A stretch of 64,000 nt of DNA from Epiperipatus broadwayi (GCA_028023455.1 JAQFVV010000282.1:899713-963712), one strand, 5' to 3'; numbered from the stretch's first letter, positions 46,600 through 59,194 are shown. Notes: a model not told the origin generated them from the letters alone. Numbers and translations: made by a program.

Positions 46600-47193
46600 C
46601 CTGAAGGTTTGTGATGATGGTATTTTAGATGCGATAATACATTGTACTACTTCTATCATCTATCGTTAAATGTTAAATATCTAGGAAATTTTAAACTTTA
46701 TTTAAACCTTTCAAATATGAAAAACTGTTAGTAATAACGCACAAAGATAACACAGTTTAGTAGATTATACAATATTTTGAATAGTAATATTCTCCGCTCT
46801 TCTTCAGGTGTTGTGGGAACTGATCAGTGACAATTCTAGCATATGAAGTAAACTTATACCTTTAGATTCTTGAATATTTAATTTTAAGGCAATGCTCTAA
46901 CCGACTGAGCAATTCTGTCAAAAACAATAGTCAGTAGGAAGAAAACTGGAGGAATCAGGAGGATTTGAACCAACCCCTCATAGATAAGTATATGAAATTT
47001 CTACTGACGCCTTTGACAGAATAGCTCAATTGATTTGCCTTAAAATTCAATATTCAAGAATCTAAAAAGTATAAGTCCGACTCCTGTGGTAACATTGTCA
47101 TGGGTCAGAACAGCAACACCTAAAGAAGAGTGGAGAGAAGTTTAAATAAAGTTTAAAATTTTTTAAACATTCAACACTTAATGATGGACTATA
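46600..47193. mobile_element. Family F inverted dimer (foldback) in a D-serine dehydratase intron
   Basis: The left arm starts cctgaaggtttgtgatgatg and the right arm ends aatgatggactat. The centre near 46945 lies beyond both A boxes, so the arms are about 100 bp longer than in the 9049 copy. No clear target duplication was found. Confidence 0.75.
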
Positions 47194-47905
47194 TTTTAAT
47201 TAATTATTGGCTAACTACAATCAAACTATAAAATTATTTTTTCAAAATTAGAATGTAGTATTTCTAAGAAAAATAATAAAATAGTTCCATAAACTGAACA
47301 GAAAAATAAACAACTATTCATAATTTTCTTTGTTGTTACTAACGCTAATGTCATTTTGCACCATTGCAAAATGACAAGTATGATCGGGGGGGAAAAAAAA
47401 ACAACTATAACACTATCTAAAATAAATGTATAATTTATTTTAAATTAATTTCTCCTAGACAAGACAAAGACCTAAAAAACAATATTAACATTTTTATAAA
47501 TTTTTAAGATACTATTACAGATTCTGATCAAAGCTACCTAGTATCATAGGCTCTTTAGAAGTTGTGCTGCTAGTTATAATCTAAATTGTATATGATGAAT
47601 TTATGATTAATAATAATTATTTGTCACCATCCTTTAATTTAATGAGTGACAATCAAGGGACCCCTAAGATCCAAGGCCCAATATGAATTACCTCGATTTG
47701 CTTCAGGATCCTTCGATCACTGATATTATTAATAAAATTTATTTTAAAACTAACTATAACTAATAATATATGAAATGATCAATAGAGGATTCACGCACAG
47801 CATTTTCTGAAATACTATTTAAAAATAGTTTCAAATGCAACATTTCTTTATACAAAGAAGATAAAAACATCAATAAATCCTTTAAATCTATACTGCAATT
47901 TGCTA

Positions 47906-48577
47906 AAAGGTGTGGCAATTTAATTCCCAGAATTCACCTTCATTAAATATAAATGTGGTAATGTACACTTGTTGCTAATGTCATCTTCAAAATAGTCCCC
48001 TTGTTCATCTAAATACTGATTAAAATGGTGTTCCCATTTATGGAATCCCATATAGAATTCATTTTCAAGAATATTGTTGAACAGCAGTCTCATATTCTTT
48101 AGGATATTAGTTATAGTAGTGGTATAGTCCTCCCTTCTCTCAGAAGTGGACTATTCCAGATTCCTTCTTATCTGATCGGATTTGGCATTGTTTGCTGCTG
48201 GCCAATAGGCTGATGTACAGCTAATCACATAGCCAATGATTAATAAAGGCCAATAAGCAGTGTAGCTTTTAATTTTTGTAAATAAACAAAAATCACAGGG
48301 AGTTAAGTCAGGTGAGTAGGCAGAATAGTCTAGTTGTATAATTGATTTTTTGGCTAAAATGTCCCTCACAATTAGCACCCTATGACCCATTTTTACATCA
48401 AAGTGTACACACAAATATTTATTATCTTCTCTAATAACTATTTCTATTAACTTAAAATTTACCCATGTGTTAGCTTAAACAAGTTCACGTATGAATGTTC
48501 AATACTCGTGATTTCGTTACAGTTAGATCATAAATGACACCACACAGCCATTCCGGGAATTAAATTGTCATGCCTCA
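47906..48577 (-). mobile_element. Internally deleted mariner with transposase C-terminal fragment
   Basis: Ends aaaggtgtggcaatttaatt (left) and, in reverse complement, tgaggcatgacaatttaatt (right) form ~28-bp TIRs bounded by TA at 47904-47905 and 48578-48579. The - strand frame at 48414-48151 has HRVLIVRDILAKKSI, then AYSPDLTPCDFCLFTKIKS, the mariner YSPDL-x-P-x-DF-x-LF catalytic-Asp motif. Further on, another frame gives FHKWEHHFNQYLDEQGDYF, the usual mariner end. At 672 bp it is about half the usual 1.3 kb, lacks the N-terminal domain and has frameshifts. Confidence 0.87.
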
Positions 48578-48883
48578 TATTTATTTAATTTCTATAGCCA
48601 CAAGTAAATAATTAGCCTAAATATCTTAGAGACGATTAAGAATAAATTTTTAAAAAAGTAATTGAGGAAATCAATCTCTACAGATTTAAAAAAATGGCAG
48701 ATGGTAAAAATCTAGGGAACTAATGGTGGAAAAACCTTTATGGTTACTCAAATTAAAGTAAAAACCTTAGCTGAGATAAAACTAAAAGAAATAAAGAACA
48801 AAAATTTCATTCTTAAAAATGTACCACATTATGGGTCTTTCTCTACACTAAAAAAAAATAATAAAATTTCTATTTCCACTTAC

Positions 48884-49073
48884 TTTAAATTTGGTTCATT
48901 TTCAAACTCCCCGTAGCCTGTTTTTAATTTTCCCAACCCATGAAGAGTGAGCCCTGTGAAGCCAAGATCAATGAGCATCTGATTTTTTTCAGGGTAATGT
49001 CCCATAACTCTAGTCGCAACTTTACATGCAATATCGGTGATTAAACATGATCCTAGTCCCATCTGTTCCAAAT
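48884..49073 (-). CDS. D-serine dehydratase, internal exon (start of the C-terminal beta domain)
   Basis: The acceptor is gcttttag and the donor is GTAAGT. The exon is 190 bp: two bases, 62 codons and two bases. The peptide includes LEQMGLGSCLITDIACKV, then RVMGHYPEKNQMLIDLGFTG and LTLHGLGKLKTGYGEF, ending in ENEPNL. The family has R-V-x-G-H-Y-P followed by L-x-D-x-G and L-S-L-H-G at the same place. The 125-bp intron before it is the shortest in this gene. The exon is intact, with no stop or frameshift. Confidence 0.93.
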
Positions 49074-49199
49074 CTAAAAGCATAAATATGTAAAGATTAT
49101 TTATAACTAGTTGCCAGTATAAAAAATTTTTTGTAAATTTTATAACCTCAAATGCTTGCATATAATCTCTTAAGTTGTAAAGAAAAAACAGTAATTTAC

Positions 49200-49321
49200 C
49201 GTAAAATATGTAATTTCCAGGATGCAATTCTGTTAGTGCCTTTAATGTATCATTAAAGAAGCTGCAAGTTGGAGTTGAACCAATGCCAACTACAGGGCAC
49301 TCAAGACCGCTCGATCGTAAT
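49200..49321 (-). CDS. D-serine dehydratase, internal exon with the GSTPT phosphate-binding loop
   Basis: The acceptor is attttag and the donor is GTAAAT. The exon is 122 bp: one base, 40 codons and one base. The peptide begins LRSSGLECPVVGIGSTPTCS and ends LHPGNYIFY. G-S-T-P-T is the conserved cofactor-phosphate loop of this family, and H-P-G-N-Y-x-F-Y-D is a signature of animal D-serine dehydratase. The final G joins AT of the next exon to give Asp, completing NYIFYD. A continuation through the donor is open in frame but leaves family similarity at once, which supports the splice. The exon lies 6.05 kb downstream of its upstream neighbour. Confidence 0.93.
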
Positions 49322-50551
49322 CTAAAATAATGAAATCAATGATAATTCTATAAGCATTCTTTAAAAAAAATATTTTATCTATCTCAACATGCACACCATT
49401 TTTAAATTGGACAAGTGAAAGATAGAATTACATTTATTTTGTGAAATACTTTTTAGAGAGGAAGGAATGGAGAGTGAAGATAAATGACGGGAATAGCATT
49501 AGTACGAGTAGCAAGGACCAAAAATAAAAACGACATCATATTACAATCATATTTTTTGTTTCATAATCAATAATCACATCATGAATCCAGATTTATTTGC
49601 AATCTTTACCCTCTAGTAAATTATGGGTGGTTGTATACCTATCTTTTAATGATCAATAACCACTTTGTGTATGGTTTAATGTAGATCCATGAATCGTGGA
49701 CTTTGACTCCAGGGTTCAACGTCCACCAACCATTTCTCTGTTTAACTTCTGTTGCTCAGACTTCTTATAAATTTCCAAGAAATAAATAATTTGATTTTTT
49801 CAAAATCTAACCAATAATAGAACATTGGAGTCATATATGAGTAGTCCACAGGTGACATAAAAACAAAACAAAAACAATATAAATAAGTCTATTTTGAATA
49901 CAAAGTGAAAAAAAATTTCAAAAATGCACATTAAAGGTAGGCTTAGAGAAGTGAAATTGTGTAAACGTTATCTATTACTATGATATGATGTCATTATAAA
50001 ATTTATCACTATAATTTTCTACCAAAAGGACACACACACATATATAGATGAAAGCTTGGAAATTATATATATATGTTCGGAAAAAATGTTTTGCCATGTA
50101 GTAATTCCACGTCTTCAATCCGAAGTGAATTCTGGACTAAGATAAAATATTTCTAGGTCATAATCCAGCTTTCAATTTTCTAGCCAACTTAGCTAATCAT
50201 TTAACATTAATGAAAAAATGGAAATATAGTATTCTTGGCAAAAGGAAAAAACGAAAATAAAAAACCATTCAAACTCTAATCTCTTGGTGATTGGAAACTT
50301 GATGAGGAATAATCCCTTTCATTTAATGCTCCTACAAAGAGGGGTACTTGAGAAACCTTTGTCCTAAATAGGCTATTTAAAGGTTATTTTACATATTTAA
50401 ATAAAACTTTACTTAATAGAATCTTCACATACACTATTTCTTCTCCACGCTTTATATCTCAAAATACACTTAACTGGGTTCTCAAAACCAAAGAATTGAG
50501 ATGAAGGCTGGTCATTTGGAACAGAGTATTTCATTACTAAAAATGAAAGTT

Positions 50552-50656
50552 GTCAAGCGTTGTTAGCCGAGAGGTGCAGCCGCCTTGCAAGCAAGTAGTT
50601 GGTTGCAGACGTTTGTGGGTTTGCCTCCCGGCCGATGCTATGACATATGAGGGGAA
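50552..50656 (+). mobile_element. tRNA-like SINE in a D-serine dehydratase intron
   Basis: It starts gtcaagcgttgttagccgag (A box) and has a tgggtttgcctcccgg T-arm, then gatgctatgacatatga and an A-rich tail. AAAAATGAAAGTT flanks it at 50539-50551 and 50657-50669. It lies antisense to the gene. Confidence 0.9.
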
Positions 50657-51297
50657 AAAAATGAAAGTTTATATATAACCATTAATATTTCAATATCAGT
50701 TTGAAAAAATATGATCATACTTTATATTTTATAGGATGATGAGGGACTAGCAAATTTCTACAAGAATCCTTAATATAAATTTTTTAAATATTAGGCTCCC
50801 ATTAATGAAAAATATATATAATTATTCTTCTTTGCCAAATAAAGTGACAGGTGTAAATTTGTTTGACATAAAGACAGCACACATCATTCAAATTTTATGT
50901 ATTCATATATAATAATGTAATAAAGAGAAATTAAATAAAAATATTTGTGATATGAATATTGTTAAAAGAATTACTAACACTTAAATTATGAATGGATATA
51001 CAACTACAAAATTATTTTATGGTGTATATTGGTATTCCTTTATAAATAAATATGTAACATGTGAAGAAAGTGAAGAAAAAGTGTAAGATGTGATTTCGTA
51101 ATGAATCAAAGAACTAATAGTATTCCAATTAGCAAAAAATAGGTCTCATAGATTCTTAACAGAACAACTATTATTACCGTTACACATGTCAAAAGTATAC
51201 TCAATTTATTTAATTCCATTTAACATATTTAATCTCTATTGCAGTATTTCATATTATTAAATAGATATATAACTAAACACTCTGGGATTTGAATATA

Positions 51298-52197
51298 CAA
51301 GGGGGGACCCCAAAAAACAGAATTTTGTAATAAAAAAATGTGTATTTATTTGTAGGTGTTTTAAATTGAATCATTTTAAAGTCTAGCCTACTTAATGCAG
51401 TGCACCAATCTAAACCTGTTTGTCGCTTTTTGAAATAGTACAGAAAAACTTGCAAAGTGGTGCATTTTAATGCAACCTCATTTACGCCCACTTCTGAATC
51501 TGGAAAAAAAAAATTGAGATATTTTTTCATTCGACAGATTTAAAAAAATGTATGAAGTGAGATTGAGAGAATATAGCTGATGGATAAGGTGGGTCATGCC
51601 GAACTTAATTAAAAAGTGTTTCACACTCAAAGCTTTGAGAGATGACATTTTGTTGGGGTGGAACTTACACTATTTTCCTTGCCCACAAAATGGGATGTTT
51701 ACATTTTACTGCATCGTGTAAATGTTTCATAACGTGCAGATAAAATGCCTGACAGTTATAAACGAAATTTGAGAGAAAAATATATTTGTGTCAAAAAAAA
51801 AAAATCAGCGTTGCTTTGACTTTGGACTTCACTTGCAACACTTTTTAGGCATATGATAAATTTAACATTACAATTAAACCACCCATAAGCTTGTATTTAT
51901 GAGCTCAGCTTGGCTTATAATCTGTTTCAAGCATTATCTGCTTTCCCTGCCATTTTATGTAAACAAAAAGAGAATTTCACATTGTTTGAAATTTTCAGCC
52001 ATTATAAAAAAAATGACAAATATGCAAAACGCATTTTTACAAAAAAATGAGCTAATGGCCCCATGATTTTACATGGTGACATCATTTGGCAGATTGATGC
52101 AGAAAGGTTCCTTCAAGAAGTACGCAGCAGCAGAAATATATACTGAAACAGGCACGCAAACCAGAGAATGCTTCAAATTATTTTTGGGTCCCCCTCA
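51298..52197. mobile_element. TIR element at TA, mariner-like, ~900 bp
   Basis: Left end caaggggggaccccaaaaaa and right end (reverse complement) tgagggggacccaaaaataa are TIRs, each next to TA (51296-51297, 52198-52199). The - strand frame at 51530-51273 runs into the left TIR (…FFGVPPCIF) and has no transposase motif I can identify. Family assignment rests on TIRs and TA only. Confidence 0.6.
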
Positions 52198-52885
52198 TAC
52201 AGTCAGATTTCTAAATGTGTCACAATTTGTCATTACAGTTATTGTTTTGGTCACAAACATGGTACAAATACACAAAACAAACACTAGATACTTATTAAAA
52301 TAATACAATCTTACAAATTTATTTACATATTTTGATGCAGTGATTTGATGTTAGTCATAAATATATTGTTTATAATTATTTGATGTTAAATTCCATATAT
52401 AAAGTTTGAAACTATTTTGATTGGACTTATCAAAGACCTAAAAGAAACATTGGTTTGATTCTGTTCTTCTATAGTACCATGCACACCTATCAAAAGCTTT
52501 TCTATCAAAGTACATGGTGACAATCAAATAAAAAAGTTTTACAGGCAAAAATGAAATTAAAAGTGGAGATAACATTTCCATGAGATTGCAAAACATTCAA
52601 CAGATCTTTTTCACTTTTAAATTATAAACTCTTACAAAGGTGCATTGCAGTAGCGCAAAAATTTTAGTTGCATTTATTTTTCTCTACAAAACTATTTTAT
52701 TTTACTGTTAACATGAACTTTGAGAAAAAATTTCAAACCAACTCATATAGCCCAATATGATTGGAGCACAGATCAACCTTTTTTTCCAGTTATTTTATGA
52801 ATTTAATTCAAGATAGTTTTAAATTATGCATATGAAATTTCCTATCAATTAATTATAATCATTTTTAAATATAATAATATGTGTA

Positions 52886-53440
52886 TTTATTAGTTTAACA
52901 ACTATTAAATGTCATATTCCATCTTGCTGACATATTAATTTCACTGTGAATTACCAACAATGTTGAAAAAGGTATGGTTATAAACATCAGAACTCAAAGA
53001 ATAGGTGGATTCACTCTATTTTTGATCCCTTATTCAACTTTAGAGTGCTTTTAATTCATAGCCTGAGGGAAGGTGATTTACTCTATTTGCATATACATTG
53101 AGTTATGTTTAATTTAATGTTTATATATTAAATATTATTTAATTATTATAATCATGGTATTAAAAGACCGATTCTGACTCCATCCTTGTATAATTAATTA
53201 TTAATTTAATAGCTATTAAATGCCATATTCCATCAACTAATATATTAATTTCAATCTGAATTACGAACAATATTCATAAAGGTATGGTTATAAACATCAA
53301 AGCTCAAAGAATAGGTGGATTCATTCTATTCTCAATCTTTTGTTCAACACTTGGAATGCTTTTAATTCAGTCTGATTGAGTATGATTTACCCCCTTGTTT
53401 ACACATACATTGTGCCATGTTTAATTTAAAATATATATTA
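52886..53440 (+). repeat. Diverged direct duplication, two ~250-bp copies
   Basis: Copy 1 (about 52886-53140) and copy 2 (about 53196-53440) share tattaaatgtcatattccat / tattaaatgccatattccat, aaaggtatggttataaacat, ctcaaagaataggtggattc and gcttttaattca. Period about 305 bp. Confidence 0.82.
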
Positions 53441-54928
53441 AAAAAAAAGTGCACATATATCACACAGGCAAATAGATGGCTAGATAAATGGGTATTATCC
53501 TTAGAAAACAATGGTAGAGAAGCATAATGAACATCTTTAACTTGCATATATCATTTTTACATATCACTTCATCATTGAAATATACATTCAAACATACATA
53601 AATAGAAAGCAGTTTTTAGGATAAGTTTGAATCAAAATTTGTATAAAATTAAGATGTTTAAAAAGTTTGCCTAAAAATGCATATTAGTAAAGAAAATTAT
53701 AATAAGTTTTACCATTATTATGAGACAATATGATTGAGTGAACGTATATGCAAATACTGGTACATACATATGAAAATATGTTATTTCTGTATTATTCTAA
53801 TTTTTACTATTATTTTTTCTTTATAATCTTAATTTGTTTATGTATTGTTTTCTTTAAATTAAACTGTATCCCATAATTACAAGTATATACAATTTATAAT
53901 ATCTCTGCAGTATATATGGGTGTGTGTGTGTTGAAAATTTATACAGGATAGGGCAGTAAATAGTATTACACACAAAGCAAGAGCTACCACTGCCTTCTAA
54001 TTTACACCATCCGCTAGATTCTTTTAAGAAATTATAGTGGATAAAAGAATCCACTGTAAGTATTCACACACACACACACACACATATATATATAATAATG
54101 AATAATATTTTAGTATTAAATAAATATATTGTCATATGAAATGTACCAACTCTATTTTAAATAATAATTGAACTGCCCTCTAGCTGCAGTGTTCAATAAC
54201 TTTTTGCAGTAAGAAAATGGACTACTTCTTAATCTATTTTAGATATTTTTACTTAGAGTTATCCAGAACAATAGCTGCCAGAGAGCAAACTTAAACCAGG
54301 CTACATATGGTAAAAAGTAGCATTCTTACTATAAAAAGTTAGCTATTATATAGTAAGTATATTTTATTCCACGGTGAGTTTTCTAGAAAAAGTTGAGGCA
54401 AAATACTAATCCATATGAATATCAAATCTCTCTCCAAATGTTAAGAAATTTTGGTTATGCTCTATGTGAATAAATATGTGAAAGTCCGCATCTCAAACAG
54501 TCAGTCCAAAACGGTACCTCTTTCTTAACATTTGAAAAATGGTTTGATATTTAATTTCAGTTACCATTATATACTGGGAATATTAGTCCATACAAGTATC
54601 AAATTCTTAATATGATAATACAAAACTGATGAAGATGTATCAATAAATGGTGTTCATTAAAAATATTAAAGAAATTTGCCTTTTGAACTGTACTATTATA
54701 GACTACTCATCGAATCATTGGAATTTAATTACATTAAAACAGAAAAATATATACACACGTTTATTACAGTTATATTCAATTACGGGGATAGATAATCAAT
54801 AATACAAAGTGCCTGGTTCCAGGGCTTTTTTGGATTTGTGAATTTTAACAGATTTGAAGAATAATCTCCCCCCCTCCCCTTATTATAAACTCAAACTCTG
54901 CTGAAAATTTAAATAAAGATTATTTTTA

Positions 54929-55020
54929 AAAGGAGGTTGCCTTGACAACAGGTTGAGATTGCTGATTGCTATTAATATTGGGATTGTCTAAGTGTTGACT
55001 GATTTTAATGATTACTCGTA
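54929..55020 (+). repeat. Family D dispersed repeat, copy 2
   Basis: Contains aaaaggaggttgccttgaca, gattgctgattgctattaat and tattgggattgtctaagtgt, matching 38837-38930. Confidence 0.7.
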
Positions 55021-55371
55021 GTTCATATACAGAAAGACTCTTGTAAATAGTCTATTTTATTAATAACAATCTAACACTGTAAAATACGTAATATGCTTAC
55101 AGTTATAACAGAACAAAATGTTTATATAGCATTAATTAACTAAAACCAATACTTCATAATTTTGTTCAGCTAAAAGAAGTTTTACCATTTATGAATTTAT
55201 TTTTGTAGCCAATACTTTCTATCTAGATTACGAATGAAAATTAGCTAATATGTTGTTTCTATAGTATAATTTATTTGCCACTACATGATATATATATATA
55301 TATTTGTGTATGCTGATGCCTAAAAATATAAAAATTAAACTGTAAAAAATCTGCTATTAAGTTATACCTAC

Positions 55372-55555
55372 ATTTCAGCCACTCTACACATCCGTTCCGT
55401 AAATTCCTTTCCAACATTTAAGATATCTTCTTTACTTGTAGCATCATATGATGTCCCACAGTGAGTATAAATACCAGCTAATTTAATAATCAGCTTATGA
55501 GAATCAATTGCTTTTCCAAGAGAAAGTAAATTCTCACTGTCCCACATAATGCCAG
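55372..55555 (-). CDS. D-serine dehydratase, internal exon (barrel segment)
   Basis: On the - strand the exon follows the acceptor ttttcag-type sequence at 55557-55556 and ends at the donor GTAGGT. It is 184 bp, starting with two bases and ending with two. The peptide begins (A)GIMWDSENLLSLGKAID and includes LAGIYTHCGTSYDA, ending in ERMCRVAE. Eukaryotic D-serine dehydratases (fold-type III, alanine-racemase-like barrel) have R-A-G at this point and G-x-Y-x-H-C-G-x-x-Y, as seen here. The enzyme converts D-serine to pyruvate and ammonia with PLP and zinc. The split codon AT+A joins the next exon as …VAEILRSSG. The upstream exons with the PLP lysine motif (RPHxKTHK in the family) are not recognised in the window. 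Confidence 0.9.
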
Positions 55556-55646
55556 CTGAAAGACATTTATAAAGTATCATAAATACAACTTTATATTATT
55601 TATAAATACTAATTGTGGTTGAATGACTGACAAAAACTCATTATCA

Positions 55647-55750
55647 GTCAAGCGTTGTTAGCCGAGAGGTCATCGCAGCCGCTTTGCAAGCAAGTAGTTG
55701 GTTGCAGGCGGTTGTGGGTTCGCCTCCCGGACGATGCTATGACATGAAAA
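55647..55750 (+). mobile_element. tRNA-like SINE upstream of the 55.4-kb exon
   Basis: It starts gtcaagcgttgttagccgag, has tgggttcgcctcccgg, ends gatgctatgacatg plus poly(A). AAAAACTCATTATCA flanks it at 55632-55646 and 55751-55765. It is the closest relative of the 50552 copy; both share the gcaagcaagtagttggttgc insertion. Confidence 0.9.
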
Positions 55751-55765
55751 AAAAACTCATTATCA

Positions 55766-57123
55766 TTCGTTCCAAAGGCAGGCTTACATACAAAACTTCA
55801 TCTTTTCTTACCTTTTCTGTATCTTTCAAATACTCATGGCTGCTTCATTTCTTAAAATGATTAACCAAATTCATTTATCTTCTAGCCCTAACTAATAAAA
55901 AATATATCTGTTCATCTTTTATTACAAGGCATATTTATTTATCCATTATTTTTTTATTTAATTTTTTATAACCATGTGATATTATTAATCTCAGCCTTCC
56001 AATTCATCTTTTTCAATCTCCTACAATACCATATCACTAATGCTACCATTTTTTTTTATCTCTTTTCTCTAATCATCCAAATCTCTTTATAAAACGCCAT
56101 GATTCAAAGTAAACATTTAACAAGCCCCTCCCCCTCATCTAGCTCTATCAAGCACAAATAACTTTGGATGGTACTTGTAAGTTTCCAGTAAACCAAGAAG
56201 GCAACCCATATTTTTGATAAATAATGTTTACAAAAAAATGCCTGCTAGGAAACGTATTTAACATTTACATTTTATTTTTTATTGCTGTTATTTTTTAAAA
56301 AGAAACCATTGTAGAAAAATTAACTACAATATTTATTTTATTTTTATGGATTAGCTTATTAACAAAAATACAATTTTTATACTTTATTCATATCAGTGGC
56401 ATGCAATCACATCATGACTATAAACACGCACTTTTCCAAAGGGCAGGATCCAATAAACACCTTTGGAAAAGGTCCCAAATTATTATCACACCAAAAAAAA
56501 CTGCAGAGAAAAAAATAAACATGCTGAATAAGAGCCTCTCATTGATTCCTATGTTATAAGTATAAAAAAAAATGAAATAAAGCTTCTTAATAAAATTTAC
56601 TAAAATTTTCTCTTTTTTTTTAAATTTAACAATCAATTTATTAATTTTGCTTTAATCTAACAACTAATATATCTTCAGAAGATTATAGGCCCTTGAAACT
56701 GTATATTTATCAGAATAATGAGCTGCCATTTGGTTTACTGGAAAAGTCATAAGTACCCTCCATATTCAATTACTATATTCTTACTGGAATTTCTTTAATG
56801 TTATATATATATTAAATAGTTTAGAAGTTCATAAAAAGTTCAAGAACTGAAAGTGATAAAGCTGAGCCATAATCCATGAACCTTTAAATCCAGTCTACAT
56901 TGTACTAAACCATGCACAGCCAATTACAGAATAAACCAATATTAAACTTCCCATTATTATTTCCAATTATAAACTAGGCGATGAGGAACAAATTTTGATT
57001 TTTTTCAATAAAGAAACTTATTCTTTATATTCTTTCAAACCTTCTAAAATGTTTTTATGCTGAATAATTTTGTAGATTTAATCTTCTGAATGAATTACCT
57101 TATAATTAACAATTCCACAATAC
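55766..57123. other. Expected location of upstream D-serine dehydratase exons; none recognised
   Basis: I searched the - strand for the family's RPHxKTHK lysine motif and for the D-C-G-x-x-R segment that should precede the 55555 acceptor, and found neither. The 72-codon - strand frame at 56636-56418 is hydrophobic and Lys-rich but has no family match. Confidence 0.5.
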
Positions 57124-57136
57124 TATTATTCCCTAA

Positions 57137-58247
57137 TATTTTGTTTAAATCGCATGTTGTTATTAAATTAGTAATGACTTGAAAGGTTGCCACTCTTCCA
57201 CATGCGCCTTACTATTACCTTCAGATAGCCAATAGCTGTTAAACAGCGGTCCGAGGAGCGATCAGGCCCAGACACACGACAGATTTTTTGACAAGAAAAG
57301 AATGACACCACCCCTTTCCTTTACTTAACTTTTATATATATATAAGCCAGTCTTAAGCATCTTGGCTTGAAAGCATGAATATATAAACATATACATTTAT
57401 TACTCACTGAGCCATTAATTTACGAAACTACAGCGCGAAATCTTAGATTTACTATACCGCAAGTTTCTAGATGTTAATATAAGTTATCAGCAACTATGTA
57501 AATAATATTTTGTTTAAATCGCATGTTTTATTAAATTAGTAATGACTTGAAAGATTGCCACTCTTCCACATGTGCCTTACTATTACCTCCAGATAGCCAA
57601 TAGCTGTTAAACAGCTGTCCGATGAGCGATCAGGCCCAGACACACGACAGATTTTTTGATAAGAATAACACCACCCCCTTCCTTTACTTAACTTTTAAGC
57701 CAAGATGCTGAAGACTGGCTTATATATATGGAAGGGGGTGGTGTCATTCTTTTCTTGTCAAAAAATCTCTGTCGTGTGTCTGGGCCTGATCGCTCCTCAA
57801 ACTGCTGTTTAACAGCTATTGGCTATCTGAAGGTAATAGTAAGGCGCATGTGGAAGAGTGGCAACTTTTCAAGTTGTTACTAATTTAATAACAACATGCG
57901 ATTTAAACAAAATATTATTTACATACGTTGCTGATAACTTATATTAACATCTAGAAAATTGCGGTGTAGTAAATCTAAGATTTCGCGCTGTAGTTTCGTA
58001 AATTAATGGCTCAGTGAGTAATAAATGTATATGTTTATATATTCATGCTTTCAAGCCAAGATGCTTAAGACTGGCTTATATATATAAAAGTTAAGTAAAG
58101 GAAGGGGGTGGTGTCATTCTTTTCTTGTCAAAAAATCTCTGTCGTGTGTCTGGGCCTGATCGCTCCTCGGACCGCTGTTTAACAGCTATTGGCTATCTGA
58201 AGGTAATAGTAAGGCACATGTGGAAGAGTGGCAACCTTTCAAGTCAT
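57137..58247. mobile_element. Complex double palindrome (1.1 kb) with 13-bp flanking repeat
   Basis: A ~165-bp unit U (gacttgaaaggttgccactc … cctttacttaacttttat) occurs four times: two direct (57172-, 57545-) then two inverted (ending near 57870 and 58245). A spacer V (cagtcttaagcatcttggct … aacatctagaaaattgcgg in inverse) lies between the copies in each half. The overall centre is near 57700. TATTATTCCCTAA flanks it at 57124-57136 and 58248-58260. The left end has about 35 extra bp before the first U. Confidence 0.88.
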
Positions 58248-58502
58248 TATTATTCCCTAAGAAAATAATTCGGCGTAAAGCTTAGATATTTATTGTGGCT
58301 CATTTTCAAAGGCATAAATGAAGCTTCACAGGCCTCTTCAATGATCCCTCGTAGAAAGAGGCACAACTCATTAGATTTGTCGGCTCTCAGATGATTGTGA
58401 TTTTAAATAGTGGTCCATTCTTATTTTTTACCCTCTATTGGATGATTAACTGGGCTGATTATGAATCAGCTACCTGGAAGGAAAATGTCAAGGAGTGTAT
58501 AT

Positions 58503-59065
58503 GCTATATCTCAACTTACCGTCAACAGACTAGCCTAGATTCCACCCTATCTTGATCCTACTGAGCATTCATCATCACAAACTAATAGATATATTAATAG
58601 ATAACATATATCCAATAGAAGATACATGCTAATGGATGATGATGCTCAGTAAATATGACTATTTTCATTAATGAAGAGGATCTGGTGATAATCAGAGATC
58701 AAGCGGAGAGTCAATAACCAACAGTGAAGAGTCACCAAATCTACAAATGAAGACACTAGATCTGCTGATGAAGTCACAGAACCTAATGAAGACGAAAAGT
58801 GACGAAGACATTCACCAAAGCAGCTGAATGATTACATTCTCTAGGATAAATTTTAGTTATGGGTGAGGAATATTATATGTCAATTTATTTTCAATTAATA
58901 GATTAGTCCAGATTCCATCTTATCTTAATCAGATTGAGCATTCACTGCCACAGAGCAATAGATATATGAATTGATAACATATATTCAATAGTAAAAACAG
59001 GCCAATGGATAATGATGCTTAAGAAATCTGATCATTTCATTATGAAAGATCTGGCTATAAATAGA
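58503..59065 (+). repeat. Family H direct pair (two ~190-bp copies)
   Basis: Copy 1 (58503-58700) and copy 2 (58877-59065) share tcaact-rich starts, agattccaccctatcttgat / agattccatcttatcttaat, ttgagcattcac, taacatatattcaatag, ggataatgatgctta and gatctgg. The period is about 374 bp. Similarity is moderate. Confidence 0.65.
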
Positions 59066-59194
59066 CAGTCTACATGGAGGTAAGGGGGCTCAACAACTAT
59101 TTACTGTCAAACCTGAAAAGGTAGTATGCATGTTATATGCAGTGAGGCAAATTCACATTAGAACTGGAAGCTCCTAGAACCTAGATTGGACATA

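Larger units (their letters stand above)
45105..48883 (-). other. D-serine dehydratase intron carrying transposons
   Basis: Flanked by in-phase exons. It contains an A-family foldback (45785-46045), an F-family inverted dimer (about 46600-47193) and a deleted mariner (47906-48577). The remainder is AT-rich sequence with no recognised feature. Confidence 0.75.
49322..55371 (-). other. D-serine dehydratase 6.05-kb intron
   Basis: Flanked by exons joined by the split Ile codon. It holds a tRNA-like SINE (50552-50656), a TIR element at TA (51298-52197), a diverged direct duplication (about 52886-53440) and a D-family repeat (about 54929-55020). A weak foldback lies at about 54410-54605, where arms around an aaatgttaagaaa core recur inverted. 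I see nothing else in 52300-52885 or 53441-54400. Confidence 0.75.

Noticed and set aside
51273-51530. Host exon candidate on the - strand
   Set aside because: The frame runs through the TIR of the element 51298-52197, so it belongs to the transposon.
57137-58247. CRISPR-like or bacterial repeat array
   Set aside because: Units are long, inverted and only four; the context is eukaryotic.
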